Positions 45,530-54,105 of a stretch of 64,000 nt of DNA are shown in pieces. The position numbers were made by a program, and so were the translations under genes. Source of the stretch: Thermomicrobiaceae bacterium. GTDB taxonomy: Bacteria; Chloroflexota; Chloroflexia; Thermomicrobiales; Thermomicrobiaceae. The DNA lies in NCBI GenBank assembly GCA_014874455.1, contig JADBJL010000090.1, forward strand, positions 62,001 to 126,000, written 5' to 3'. A model generated the notes under the pieces. It was not told where the DNA came from and made no database searches. It saw nothing but the letters and a program-made list of their open reading frames with translations. The first letter of the stretch is position 1; every line of letters starts with the position of its first letter.

Positions 45530-46261
45530 ATGCGTTCATCGAGCGACTCTCTGAATCGAACTTTCCTGACACGCCTCTTCAACACTCCACTCCGTGCGGC
45601 GCGTGGGATCGGGCTCTCGGCTGCCGTCGGGCTCGTCCTCCTCGCCTCAGCCTGGATGCTTACAGTGGCCGACCGCCTGAACCAGGTGGGAATCCCGAGA
45701 CCGGACGCTGCCGCTGGTGAGGCCCTCTTCCCCGGAAATGCCGCGCTTCCCCATCCCGCCGTTTCGACCCAGGGTGATTGGGTGACGCAGCAGGTCGGAG
45801 GCCAAACCTTCCTCGCCACTCGCGCGGCCGGCGCCACGCTCACGATTCCTTTCTACGGCACTTCACTCAGCCTGACCGCTCGCACCGGCCCCGACGCCGG
45901 CCGCGTGTATGTGACTGTCGACGGCGCCCCGGTACCGGGCCTCCCGCGTGACGATGCAGGCACCTTCCTGACATTGAGAGCACCAAAGGCTGCCGGCACG
46001 GTGGTTCTCGTCACGGCCGAGCTCAGGCCAGGGCATCATGTCGTCACGCTGACGAACACCCCAGGCGTCGAATTGGCGGTGAGCAGCGTGGAGGTCAGCA
46101 ATCGGCCTGGGCTCGGTTGGGTGCTGTCTCTCGCGTTCAGCGCCCTGACCGGGCTCCTCTTCATCGCGATCCGCAGTTCCTGGCGCGCGCTCGCTGAGAC
46201 TCGAGGCTGGCTCCGGCCAGTTCTCCCTCCCGAGAAGGTGGAGGACGACAGTCTTGCTTGA
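45530..46261 (+). CDS. two-anchor membrane protein with extracytoplasmic beta domain, unknown
   Basis: 243 aa, no family recognised. One membrane segment near the N-terminus (about 27-46), a beta-rich middle (about 75-190, e.g. TIPFYGTSLSLTAR, VYVTVDGAPVPGL, HHVVTLTN) that looks like a carbohydrate-binding or lectin-like sandwich, and a second membrane segment (about 194-215) with a short cytoplasmic tail. The ATG at 45530 follows AAGGGA. It is the first gene of the glycan cluster and overlaps the ligase gene by eight bases, so a role in glycan recognition or handling outside the membrane is inferred. Confidence 0.62.
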   Translation: MRSSSDSLNRTFLTRLFNTPLRAARGIGLSAAVGLVLLASAWMLTVADRLNQVGIPRPDAAAGEALFPGNAALPHPAVSTQGDWVTQQVGGQTFLATRAAGATLTIPFYGTSLSLTARTGPDAGRVYVTVDGAPVPGLPRDDAGTFLTLRAPKAAGTVVLVTAELRPGHHVVTLTNTPGVELAVSSVEVSNRPGLGWVLSLAFSALTGLLFIAIRSSWRALAETRGWLRPVLPPEKVEDDSLA

Positions 46262-47663
46262 CCGCCTAGCCCCGCGCCTCCATCGCCGCATGCGCGCAGT
46301 TGCCCCGTGGTTCAGTCCCGCGTGCGCGGCACTACTGGTCGCACTGGCATACGCCACCTCTGGTTCATCGCTTGCGCTCCTGGCGCTCGCACTCCTCACG
46401 GCTCTCGCGGTCGTCTCGCCTCGTGGCACGTTGATCGTCTTGCCAGCCAGCCTCGGTCTCGTCTATCAACCCGTGCTGGTCGGACTGGGGACAGCCCGCC
46501 TCAACCCGGCCGAGATCCTCCTCGCAGCCACGGCTGCCGGCGTGGCCTCGCGCGCCGCCTGGAGCGTGATCCGCTCACCGTCGAGTTGGCATCCACAATT
46601 GACCGTGCTTCGTTCCTGGTTCGGTGAACTGCGCTTCGCCGCCCTCGCTGTCGGGCTCGCGGTCGCCGGTACGGTGTCGCTGGGAACGGTGGCTGACCCC
46701 ACTCACCTGCGTGAGAGCGTGCGCGAGTTCCGCTGGGTCATTCTCGAACCCGTTGTCGCCTATTTCCTGTACTGCTGGCACGTCCGCGAGCCTGCCGACC
46801 GCTGGCGCGCGGTTTCCGGTTGGGTCATCGCGAGTAGCGTGGTCGGGTTGTATAGCATCGGAGCCGGGCTGGCCGGGGCGGGTGTCGAGAGCGAAGGTGT
46901 GCTTCGCATCCGTGGCCTGCACCCCCACCCGAACGCCCTCGCGCTGTACTTGGAACGCCCACTCCTGCTCGCTGCGACGCTCGCGATCGCGCAATCCGGG
47001 CGCTCGCGCTGGCTTTGGGCGGCGTCGGCCGCGATCACAAGCGCGGCGCTCGTCCTGACCTTTTCACGTGGCGCTCTCTTGAGCGTCCTCGTCACTCTCG
47101 GGCTTGCTGGGATGTTTACCGGGCATCCTCGCCGCACCGTCGCTCTCGCCGTCGCCGGTATACTCGCGTTCGGCGGCCTCCTGGCGGCCGCGCCGGAACG
47201 GATCCTCAGCCTCTTTCAGGGCGGTAGCGGCAGCCTACGGCTCCACATCTGGAGTGCGGCGGTGGCGATGTTGCGCGACTATCCACTGTTCGGTGTCGGG
47301 CTCGACCAGTTCCTGTACCAGTACGCCCCACGCTACGTCGCTCCCGAGGCCTGGCCAGAGCGATTCACGTCGCATCCGCACAATCTCGTCCTCGATGCCT
47401 GGCTGCGGCTCGGGCTGATGGGTCTCGCGTTGCTTCTCTCTGGAGCGGCCCTGATCGTGCGCGCCCTCTCCCATGCGGTTCGAACGGGTGATACCCTCGC
47501 GCTCGCCACAGCGGTGGCGATTGTCGGCGGGGCGATGCACGGCTTGGTCGACAACGGGTATTTCCTGCCCGATCTTGCTCTGGCCTTCTGGCTGCTCGCT
47601 GCCATACTTGAGCCAGAGCCGCGCAGCCTCGCCCGAGTGGACGAGGCTTCGGAGATGGGCTGA
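46254..47663 (+). CDS. O-antigen-ligase/polymerase-type membrane protein 1
   Basis: 469-aa, 10-12 helix protein of the Wzy/WaaL type. The defining element is the long outside loop ending in ERFTSHPHNLVLDAWLRLGLMG, where His-x-x-N and the G-L-x-G pattern match the family. TTG at 46254 with GGAGGAC upstream is used; an ATG 12 codons later is possible. It polymerises or transfers lipid-linked glycan at the outer face of the membrane. Paired in the cluster with a second protein of the same kind. Confidence 0.78.
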   Translation: MLDRLAPRLHRRMRAVAPWFSPACAALLVALAYATSGSSLALLALALLTALAVVSPRGTLIVLPASLGLVYQPVLVGLGTARLNPAEILLAATAAGVASRAAWSVIRSPSSWHPQLTVLRSWFGELRFAALAVGLAVAGTVSLGTVADPTHLRESVREFRWVILEPVVAYFLYCWHVREPADRWRAVSGWVIASSVVGLYSIGAGLAGAGVESEGVLRIRGLHPHPNALALYLERPLLLAATLAIAQSGRSRWLWAASAAITSAALVLTFSRGALLSVLVTLGLAGMFTGHPRRTVALAVAGILAFGGLLAAAPERILSLFQGGSGSLRLHIWSAAVAMLRDYPLFGVGLDQFLYQYAPRYVAPEAWPERFTSHPHNLVLDAWLRLGLMGLALLLSGAALIVRALSHAVRTGDTLALATAVAIVGGAMHGLVDNGYFLPDLALAFWLLAAILEPEPRSLARVDEASEMG

Positions 47664-47674
47664 AGGAGCGACGT

Positions 47675-48628
47675 GTGCGAGTCCTTGTTGCTGGAGGCGC
47701 TGGGTTCATCGGGTCGCACCTGTGCGAGTCGCTGCTGCATTCGGGGTGGGAAGTCGTCGCTGTCGATAACCTGATCACTGGGCGACTGGCCAACCTGGCT
47801 AGCCTCCTCGATCACCCGCGCTTCACCTTCATCCAGCACGACATCACCGAGCCGCTCGACCTCGATGTGGACGCCATTTTCCACCTTGCCAGCCCGGCCA
47901 GCCCGGTCGGCTACCGCCGGCACTCGATCGAGACACACCTTGTCAACTCGCTCGGTACTTTCCATCTGCTCCAGCTCGCGCGCCGCCGAAGCGCGCGCTT
48001 TCTCTTCGCCTCGACCTCGGAGGTCTACGGCGATCCCCAAATCCACCCTCAGCCCGAAACCTATCACGGCAACGTGAATCCAGTCGGGCCACGAAGCTGT
48101 TACGACGAGAGCAAGCGTTTCGGCGAGTCGCTGACCATGGAGTTCGTGCGTACCTTCGGCCTCGACGCGCGCATCGTCCGTATCTTCAACACCTACGGCC
48201 CGCGAACCGATCCTGGAGATGGCCGGGTGGTGCCGAACTTCGTCATGCGGGCGTTGCGCGGCGAACCACTGGTCGTTTATGGTGACGGCAAGCAGACGCG
48301 CTCCTTGTGTTACGTCAGCGATATGGTTCGTGGTATCCGGCTCGCGCTGGAACTCGAGGGACTCGCCGGTGAAGTGATCAATCTCGGCAATCCCGATGAA
48401 CGCACCGTGCTCGAGCTGGCCCAGCTCATCCTGGAGCTGACCGGCTCGTCTTCTCCCGTGACCTTCGCCCCACAGCGGCCCGACGACCCCGTCCGGCGAT
48501 GCCCGGACATCGCCAAGGCTCGTCGCCTTCTCGGTTGGGAGCCCTCGGTTAACCTTCGCGAGGGCCTCAGGATGACGATCGCCTACTTCGCTGGAACGCT
48601 CGACCATGCTCCCGCTCCCGGCGCATAG
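47675..48628 (+). CDS. UDP-glucuronate decarboxylase-like (UDP-xylose synthase) SDR
   Basis: 317-aa extended short-chain dehydrogenase. NAD motif GGAGFIG (7-13), the UXS-typical HLASPASPVGYRR, STSEVYGDP, and catalytic Tyr143/Lys147 in SCYDESKR; RIFNTYGPR follows. The ASPASP loop distinguishes UXS from UDP-glucose 4-epimerase. With Ugd at 12.8 kb it could give UDP-xylose for the glycan. GTG start with GAAGGAG eight bases upstream. The last 23 bases overlap the next gene. Confidence 0.85.
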   Translation: MRVLVAGGAGFIGSHLCESLLHSGWEVVAVDNLITGRLANLASLLDHPRFTFIQHDITEPLDLDVDAIFHLASPASPVGYRRHSIETHLVNSLGTFHLLQLARRRSARFLFASTSEVYGDPQIHPQPETYHGNVNPVGPRSCYDESKRFGESLTMEFVRTFGLDARIVRIFNTYGPRTDPGDGRVVPNFVMRALRGEPLVVYGDGKQTRSLCYVSDMVRGIRLALELEGLAGEVINLGNPDERTVLELAQLILELTGSSSPVTFAPQRPDDPVRRCPDIAKARRLLGWEPSVNLREGLRMTIAYFAGTLDHAPAPGA

Positions 48629-50204
48629 CTTGGCGCGCGCCCGCGCGTCCGGACGCCTCGCATCAGTCGGAGGGCTGCTGGCATCGCTCGTACTCGCGCT
48701 GGCGATATTCTCACTCCCCCTGCCACTGAATCTGCTTCTGGTACCGGGAGCGATACTGGGCATCCTTGTCCTCCTCTTTCCGGCGTCGGCGCCGATCCTC
48801 TTGGTGGCTTCAGTACCGATCCAGGACGCCGGAGCGGTCTCACTCGGCGTCCAGACGCTGACGGCAACCAAAGCGGCGGTCGCCACCACGGCGATCGTTC
48901 TGCCGCTGGTGCTGCTCGCGAAACGCAGCGCATTGCGCGTGCCGCCGCTGGCGCTAGCGCTCGTGCTCTACATGCTGGCTCAGGTAATCTCGCTGCGGTC
49001 GGCACGAGAACTCCTGCCTGGTTTGGCGGAGATCTATCGCTGGGGGGTCGCGCTCCTCGCATTCCTCGCGGTGCTTCACCTCGTGCGCGGCAGAGCGGCG
49101 GTGCTCTGGTTGAGTCTGGTAGTGGCGATCGGGGCCATCGGGGAGGCTGTGTTGGGTGCGACCCAGTCTTTCCTGCGTCTGGGGCCGGAGAGTTTCGCGG
49201 TCGGCAACCTGTTTCGGGCTTACGGCACGTTCGGTAAGCCCAACCCCTATGCTGGCTACCTCGAGATGACCGGGCTGTGGCTGCTGCCGATGGCCATCTG
49301 GGCCCTCCGCGAGTGCCTGGCCTCGCTCGCTGGCTGGAGACAGGCACGGCTGGCCGGCTTCACGGCTAGCCGCCAGGCCCGGCGCGCACTCCTGCGCCAG
49401 CTCGGGGTATGTACCTGGCTCGCCTCGGGGAGCGCTGCGAGTCTCGTCGGTATTGGCCTCAGCTTCTCACGCGGGGCGTGGCTGGGTGTCACAGCCGGGA
49501 TCGGCGTCCTGCTCCTGGCCGCCTCGCGACGCGTGCAGATCCTTGCCCTCGGTCTAGCGCTAGCAGGTATGGTGGTTCTCCTGGCTGGCGGCGCGGCCCT
49601 CCTCCCAGCCGCACTGCGAGAGCGCGCAGTGCAGCTCACGTCTCAGCTTCGCCTTTTCGATGTCCGAGATGTCCAGCTCACCGACGAGAACTTCGCCGCC
49701 ATCGAGCGCATGACGCACTGGCAGGCCGGCCTGGAGATGGCAAAAGCGTCTCCCCTGACCGGGGTGGGTGTAGGAAACTACAACGTTCGCGTCCCGGAGG
49801 TCTCTCCTCATCCGCTGTTCCGGATCTCCCAGGGCCACGCGCACAACTACTACATCCATGCTGCGGCCGAGACGGGTTTGCTTGGACTGGCGACGTACCT
49901 GCTGGTCTTGTCGACCGGAGTCGCCACGGCGATCCGCGCCTCGAGGCGCGGGCCCACCCCACTCGACCGCGCTCTTGGTCTCGGGGCACTCGCGGCGACG
50001 ACAGCGGTGATGGTTCATAATGTGGTCGAGAACCTGCACGTGCTCAACTTGCCGGTTCAGCTCGCCGCACTCTGGGCACTCGCAGCGTCGACCCATGTCG
50101 ACCGGATCGGCTCGCAGGCAGAGTCCTGGAAATTGTCTGTCTCCGGCAAGGACGATGGATTCCGTGATGGATACCGAGCGGGCAACCAGCGCGACGCCGG
50201 TTGA
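48606..50204 (+). CDS. O-antigen-ligase/polymerase-type membrane protein 2
   Basis: 532 aa with about 12 hydrophobic segments. The long outside loop ends in QGHAHNYYIHAAAETGLLGLATYLL, the Wzy_C/WaaL signature (His-x-x-N ... E-x-G-x-x-G). It overlaps the preceding UXS gene. It is longer than its cluster paralogue, with an Arg-rich cytoplasmic insertion near residues 240-265 and a hydrophilic tail. One of the two may polymerise repeats and the other ligate the chain to an acceptor; sequence alone does not say which. Confidence 0.78.
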   Translation: MLPLPAHSLARARASGRLASVGGLLASLVLALAIFSLPLPLNLLLVPGAILGILVLLFPASAPILLVASVPIQDAGAVSLGVQTLTATKAAVATTAIVLPLVLLAKRSALRVPPLALALVLYMLAQVISLRSARELLPGLAEIYRWGVALLAFLAVLHLVRGRAAVLWLSLVVAIGAIGEAVLGATQSFLRLGPESFAVGNLFRAYGTFGKPNPYAGYLEMTGLWLLPMAIWALRECLASLAGWRQARLAGFTASRQARRALLRQLGVCTWLASGSAASLVGIGLSFSRGAWLGVTAGIGVLLLAASRRVQILALGLALAGMVVLLAGGAALLPAALRERAVQLTSQLRLFDVRDVQLTDENFAAIERMTHWQAGLEMAKASPLTGVGVGNYNVRVPEVSPHPLFRISQGHAHNYYIHAAAETGLLGLATYLLVLSTGVATAIRASRRGPTPLDRALGLGALAATTAVMVHNVVENLHVLNLPVQLAALWALAASTHVDRIGSQAESWKLSVSGKDDGFRDGYRAGNQRDAG

Positions 50205-51225
50205 AGTCGAGCCGGGTCAGGACACACGGCACCCGCGCCTGACGGATCTCAGGGTGTGGGGACGCCTAGCGGGTTCGTTGCTGCTCGCTGCTGCGATCGG
50301 GGCCTTCGGCCTTTCGCGGCTCGACCTCGACGTCTCGGTCGTGGTGGAAGAGCTCCTCCGCGCCCAACCACTCCTGCTCGCGGTCTCTCTGGTCGTCTAC
50401 TACGGCTCGATGCCACTGCGGGCGTGGCGATGGAAGGTGATCCTCGAACGATCCGATGCGCTACCGGGTCTCGAGGCGAAGTTGCCCGCTCTGCCGAGCC
50501 TGCTGCGTATCTACTTGCTCGGCTGGCTCGTCAACTGCCTGCTGCCGGCCAAGGCGGGAGAGGTCTATCGCACGTACCTGCTCCGGCGGCAGTCGGGGGT
50601 GCGCCTCAGCAGCACCTTCGGTACCGTCATCTTCGAGCGTGCCAGCGATCTCCTCGCGTTGACCTCGCTGTTCGTCGTCTTCGGAGCCATCGTCTTCGGT
50701 GGCCGGCTCATGGACACCGCGCGGCACTGGGTGGTCTGGGCGCTGCTGCTGGCGCTGTCGGTCATCGTCATCCTCGCGGTCACCTACGCGCTGCGGGGAA
50801 GGCTCGTCGAGCTGCTTCCCACTGCGCTTCGCCAGGTCTTCTGGGGTCTGCAACAGGGCCTGTTCGGCAGCCTCGAGCGCCTTCCCCTGATCGCTCTTCT
50901 GACCGCGGCCATCTGGAGCCTCGAAGGCGTGCGGTTCTTCGCCGCCGCCAAGGCCGTCGGCGTCTCTCTTCCCTTCGCCGTCGCGTTCCTGGCGGCCTTG
51001 CTTGCCTCGCTCCTGACGACCGTGCCCCTCACGCCCGCCGGAGTCGGTGTGGTCGAGACCGGCGTCGTTGGGCTGTTGTTGCTGCTCGGCGTCGCTGAAT
51101 CATCCGCTGTGTCGGTGGCTATCCTCGACAGGCTGGTGGCCTACTGGAGCGTCCTCGTCGTCGTCCCGCCGGTCTGGGCGTATTCACGCTTGCGGTCGCT
51201 CAAGCATGATGCGCATCGCGCTTGA
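50155..51225 (+). CDS. LPG-synthase-TM/UPF0104-type membrane protein (flippase-like)
   Basis: 356 aa, about eight hydrophobic segments. Motifs SMPLRAWRWK, LLPAKAGEVYRTYLLRR, ERASDLLAL and TPAGVGVVETGV are typical of the lysylphosphatidylglycerol synthetase transmembrane/AglD family, used for lipid flipping or with glycan transfer. Cytoplasmic acidic N-terminus (about 1-35). Start is ATG 50155 with AAGGA close upstream; a second ATG is four codons on. It overlaps the previous gene by 50 bases and the next GT by about 20. Confidence 0.8.
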   Translation: MDSVMDTERATSATPVEVEPGQDTRHPRLTDLRVWGRLAGSLLLAAAIGAFGLSRLDLDVSVVVEELLRAQPLLLAVSLVVYYGSMPLRAWRWKVILERSDALPGLEAKLPALPSLLRIYLLGWLVNCLLPAKAGEVYRTYLLRRQSGVRLSSTFGTVIFERASDLLALTSLFVVFGAIVFGGRLMDTARHWVVWALLLALSVIVILAVTYALRGRLVELLPTALRQVFWGLQQGLFGSLERLPLIALLTAAIWSLEGVRFFAAAKAVGVSLPFAVAFLAALLASLLTTVPLTPAGVGVVETGVVGLLLLLGVAESSAVSVAILDRLVAYWSVLVVVPPVWAYSRLRSLKHDAHRA

Positions 51226-52345
51226 CTATACCGCGGCGTTGACCCAGCATGCCGGCATCGGGCGCTACGTGCGCGAGTTGGCCAGGGCGCTGATCCCCCT
51301 TTTGGGGAGCCAGGAGGAACTGGTTCTCTGGCACGGACGCGTCGTTGCGCCTGTGGCACGCGAGTGGCCGGAGAGCGCACCCGTCCGAGAGGTCGAGCTA
51401 CCTTTCTCGCCGACCTGGGTCACGCGGCTGTGGCAACGTCTCCGTGTGCCGCTGCCCCTCGAACGCTTCACCGGCTCGCTCACCGTGAGCCACGGGCCAG
51501 ACTTCGTCGCTCCGCCGAGCCGCGCCCCCTGCCTGGTGACGGTCCATGACCTCAGCTTCATCGTGGTACCCCAGTACGCCCACCCGCGGCTGCGTGTCTA
51601 CCTTGCTACCGCTGTTCCCCGCTCGGTACGGCGGGCAAGCGCGGTTATCACGGTGTCCGAGCAGGTGCGCCGCGAGGTCGTCGAGTACTTCGGCCTGCCA
51701 GCGGAACGAGTCATCGCCATTCCCCACGGCGTAACCAGTTGCCTTGGGCCACTACGCGAAGAGGAAGCGCGAGACACGCTCTCTCGACTCGGTGTCCACG
51801 AGCCCTACTTCTTGATGGTCGGAACGATCGAGCCACGCAAGAACCATCTCGGCGCTCTCGAAGCCTTCGCCATGCTGGCCTCACGGTACCCGGAGGTCTC
51901 CCTGGTCGTGGTAGGCCGGCCAGGCTGGCTCTCCGAGCCGATCATGCGGGCGCTGCACGAGGCTGCCGCGCGACTGCCGGTACGCTACCTGGGCCCGGTG
52001 ACCAACAGGGATCTGGCCGCGCTGTATAGCCGGAGCCTTGCGCTGGTCTATCCTTCCTGGTATGAGGGCTTCGGGTTGCCGATCCTCGAGGCGATGGCGT
52101 GCGGGACATGCGTTATCACGACTGGTGGGGGAGCGCCCGCCGAGATGGCCGGCGACGCCGCGCTGACGATCACGCCTGGCCAGCCGGAAACCCTGGCGGA
52201 CGCGATGGAGCGACTGATCGCTGACGCTGCCCTCCGTCAGCGGCTGGCTGAGTGTGGGAAGCGACGGGCAGCGGCCTATTCCTGGGATCGCACCGCGCGG
52301 CTTCACCTCGAGCTCTACCGGCAGATCTCCGAAGGAGCCGGCTGA
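51206..52345 (+). CDS. GT4-family glycosyltransferase
   Basis: About 379-aa GT-B glycosyltransferase for building the lipid-linked glycan. N-terminal MRIALDYTAALTQHAGIGRYVREL, VTVHDLSF, a ERVIAIPHGV hinge, GTIEPRKNH, and the donor-site YEGFGLPILEAMACG (about 285) are textbook GT4 features. Two adjacent ATG codons (51206, 51209) open it; either could be used. Organisation and motifs resemble the GT4 enzyme at 8.7 kb. Nucleotide-sugar donor unknown; mannosyl/rhamnosyl-type donors are common in the group. Confidence 0.88.
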   Translation: MMRIALDYTAALTQHAGIGRYVRELARALIPLLGSQEELVLWHGRVVAPVAREWPESAPVREVELPFSPTWVTRLWQRLRVPLPLERFTGSLTVSHGPDFVAPPSRAPCLVTVHDLSFIVVPQYAHPRLRVYLATAVPRSVRRASAVITVSEQVRREVVEYFGLPAERVIAIPHGVTSCLGPLREEEARDTLSRLGVHEPYFLMVGTIEPRKNHLGALEAFAMLASRYPEVSLVVVGRPGWLSEPIMRALHEAAARLPVRYLGPVTNRDLAALYSRSLALVYPSWYEGFGLPILEAMACGTCVITTGGGAPAEMAGDAALTITPGQPETLADAMERLIADAALRQRLAECGKRRAAAYSWDRTARLHLELYRQISEGAG

Positions 52346-52524
52346 TGGTTCGCCTGCCGGGGCATCGGCGACGATGCGTTACCGGGCGTGCGGTCAGTGC
52401 CCTTCCGCTTCGTCGCCACCCTTCCGGCGTGTGCCTCGCAGCGACCAGGGCAAGGAAGATCGCCTGCTCTTGGGCCTCCAGCCGGCTCGCGGTTGCACAC
52501 CGCTGACGGTCGAGGTCAGGTTGA

Positions 52525-54105
52525 ATGGTCGAGATGCTCGTTTCCTGGCCATCCGCGCCGCTCGCTTTTTCCCTCTTTGGCGTGGCGAATGCGCTAGCGC
52601 TGCTCGCGTTGGCCTGGAGCGGGCTGCCGGCCGTCGAGCGGGCGCTCACCACCTCGGCGCGGCGCGTCTTCACCAACAGCGCCATGCCGTTGGGAGCCCA
52701 GTTCTTTAACCGCGCGGTCGACCTAGTCTTCGCGGCCTTCGCCCTCCGGCTACTCGGCGTGGCCGGGAACGGCCAGTACGCCATCGCGGTCGTCACCTGG
52801 CTCTATCTCAAGACCATCTCCGACTTCGGACTGAGCGTGCTGGTGACTCGCGAGGTTGCTCAAACGTCCGCCATCGCAGGGCGGCTCCTCGGCCTGACGA
52901 CACTCCTCAGGCTCGTGGTGCTCCTGGCCCTCGGCCCGGTCGTCGCCGTGCTCGTCCTCGCTGGTCGCTCCTGGTTCCAGCTCTCATCGGAGAGCGTGCT
53001 GGCGATTCTGCTCCTGTACCTCTCGATAGTGCCTGGAAGCTACAGTGAAGCGATCAACTCGGTCTTCAACGGTCGCGAGCAGATGCACCTACCGGCTGCG
53101 CTCACGGTGCTCACGAATCTCAGTCGGTTCGGCTTCGGGCTCGCCGCGCTTTTCGCGGGGTACGGAGTGCCAGGTCTGGCCGCCGTCTCCGTCCTCGTAA
53201 CCACGCTCTCGGCGCTGGCGTTTCGACTGGCGCTCCGCCACCTGCGCGTGCAGCCGATCTGGTCGTTTCCACTGGACGAGGCTCGTCGCCTCCTCGCCCT
53301 CGCCTGGCCGCTCCTGCTGAATGGCTTGCTGATAACGCTCTTCTTCCGCCTGGATACCTTCGTCATCCAGGCGGCACAAGGCGACCGGGCTCTGGGAACG
53401 TACGACGCAGCATACAAGTTCGCGAACCTCCTGCTGCTCATCCCCTCGTACTTCGTCCTGGCAATCTTCCCGATCCTCTCGCGCCAGGCCGGAAGCGATC
53501 GCCTGCGCGACAGTTTCGAACTGGCGGCCAAGTTCCTTCTCCTCATCGCGTGGCCGATCGTGCTCGGTACGCTGGCGCTCGCGCCGATGATGATCCAAAT
53601 CCTGGGCGGCAGTGCTTTCCTCCCCGAATCCGCCACCGTGCTCCGCGTCCTAGTCTGGTTTACGCCGTTGCATTATGTCAACGGCGTCGCGCAATACGCC
53701 ATCATCGCGGTCAACCAGCAGCGCCAGATCGCACGAGCCTACATGCTTGCCACCGTGTTCAACCTGGTCGCCAACGTGTTGCTGGTTCCCCGCTACGGCT
53801 ACCTCGCGGCCGCGGTGATCACCGTTCTCACGGAGATCGTTCTGTTTATCCCGTTGCAGCGGGCCATTCACCGGTACGTCGGCGTGGTCTCCTGGGCTCG
53901 GCTGGGGCTGACACCGCTACCCGCGGTAGCAGCGATGGCTGGGGGAGTCCTGCTGAGCCGGTGGATCGAGCCGATCCTCGCCGTAGCGCTCGGTTTGCTG
54001 CTCTATCTCGTCGCCCTGCCCCTTTCGCGCGCCGTCGGCATGACAGAGTACCGGATATTGCGCGAGCTAGCTGGAAGGCCGCGTGCCGCCGGTTCACGTG
54101 CCTGA
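52525..54105 (+). CDS. Wzx-type polysaccharide flippase (MOP superfamily)
   Basis: 526-aa, 14-helix class transporter that flips undecaprenyl-linked repeat units. After a first extra hydrophobic stretch (about 8-35) the usual start ALTTSARRVFTNSAMPLGAQFF appears, then the repeated MOP helices and a C-terminal polysaccharide-synthesis domain (NGREQMHLPA; LVWFTPLHYVNGVAQY). It is 179 bp after the GT gene; I see no gene in that gap. Its last 12 bases overlap the end of the convergent lipoprotein gene. MurJ at 57.8 kb is its lipid II relative. Confidence 0.87.
   Translation: MVEMLVSWPSAPLAFSLFGVANALALLALAWSGLPAVERALTTSARRVFTNSAMPLGAQFFNRAVDLVFAAFALRLLGVAGNGQYAIAVVTWLYLKTISDFGLSVLVTREVAQTSAIAGRLLGLTTLLRLVVLLALGPVVAVLVLAGRSWFQLSSESVLAILLLYLSIVPGSYSEAINSVFNGREQMHLPAALTVLTNLSRFGFGLAALFAGYGVPGLAAVSVLVTTLSALAFRLALRHLRVQPIWSFPLDEARRLLALAWPLLLNGLLITLFFRLDTFVIQAAQGDRALGTYDAAYKFANLLLLIPSYFVLAIFPILSRQAGSDRLRDSFELAAKFLLLIAWPIVLGTLALAPMMIQILGGSAFLPESATVLRVLVWFTPLHYVNGVAQYAIIAVNQQRQIARAYMLATVFNLVANVLLVPRYGYLAAAVITVLTEIVLFIPLQRAIHRYVGVVSWARLGLTPLPAVAAMAGGVLLSRWIEPILAVALGLLLYLVALPLSRAVGMTEYRILRELAGRPRAAGSRA

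Noticed and set aside
44551-45843. long 430-aa version of mtnP
   Set aside because: The first 141 residues are low-complexity and overlap the divergent gene; GTG 45420 has a strong ribosome site and a standard N-terminus.
47333-48889. 518-aa minus-strand ORF opposite the UXS gene
   Set aside because: Shadow of the well-supported UXS and ligase genes; no recognisable domain.
52346-52524. possible small gene between the GT4 and Wzx genes
   Set aside because: The only ORFs are Arg/Ser-rich with no ribosome site; nothing supports a gene.
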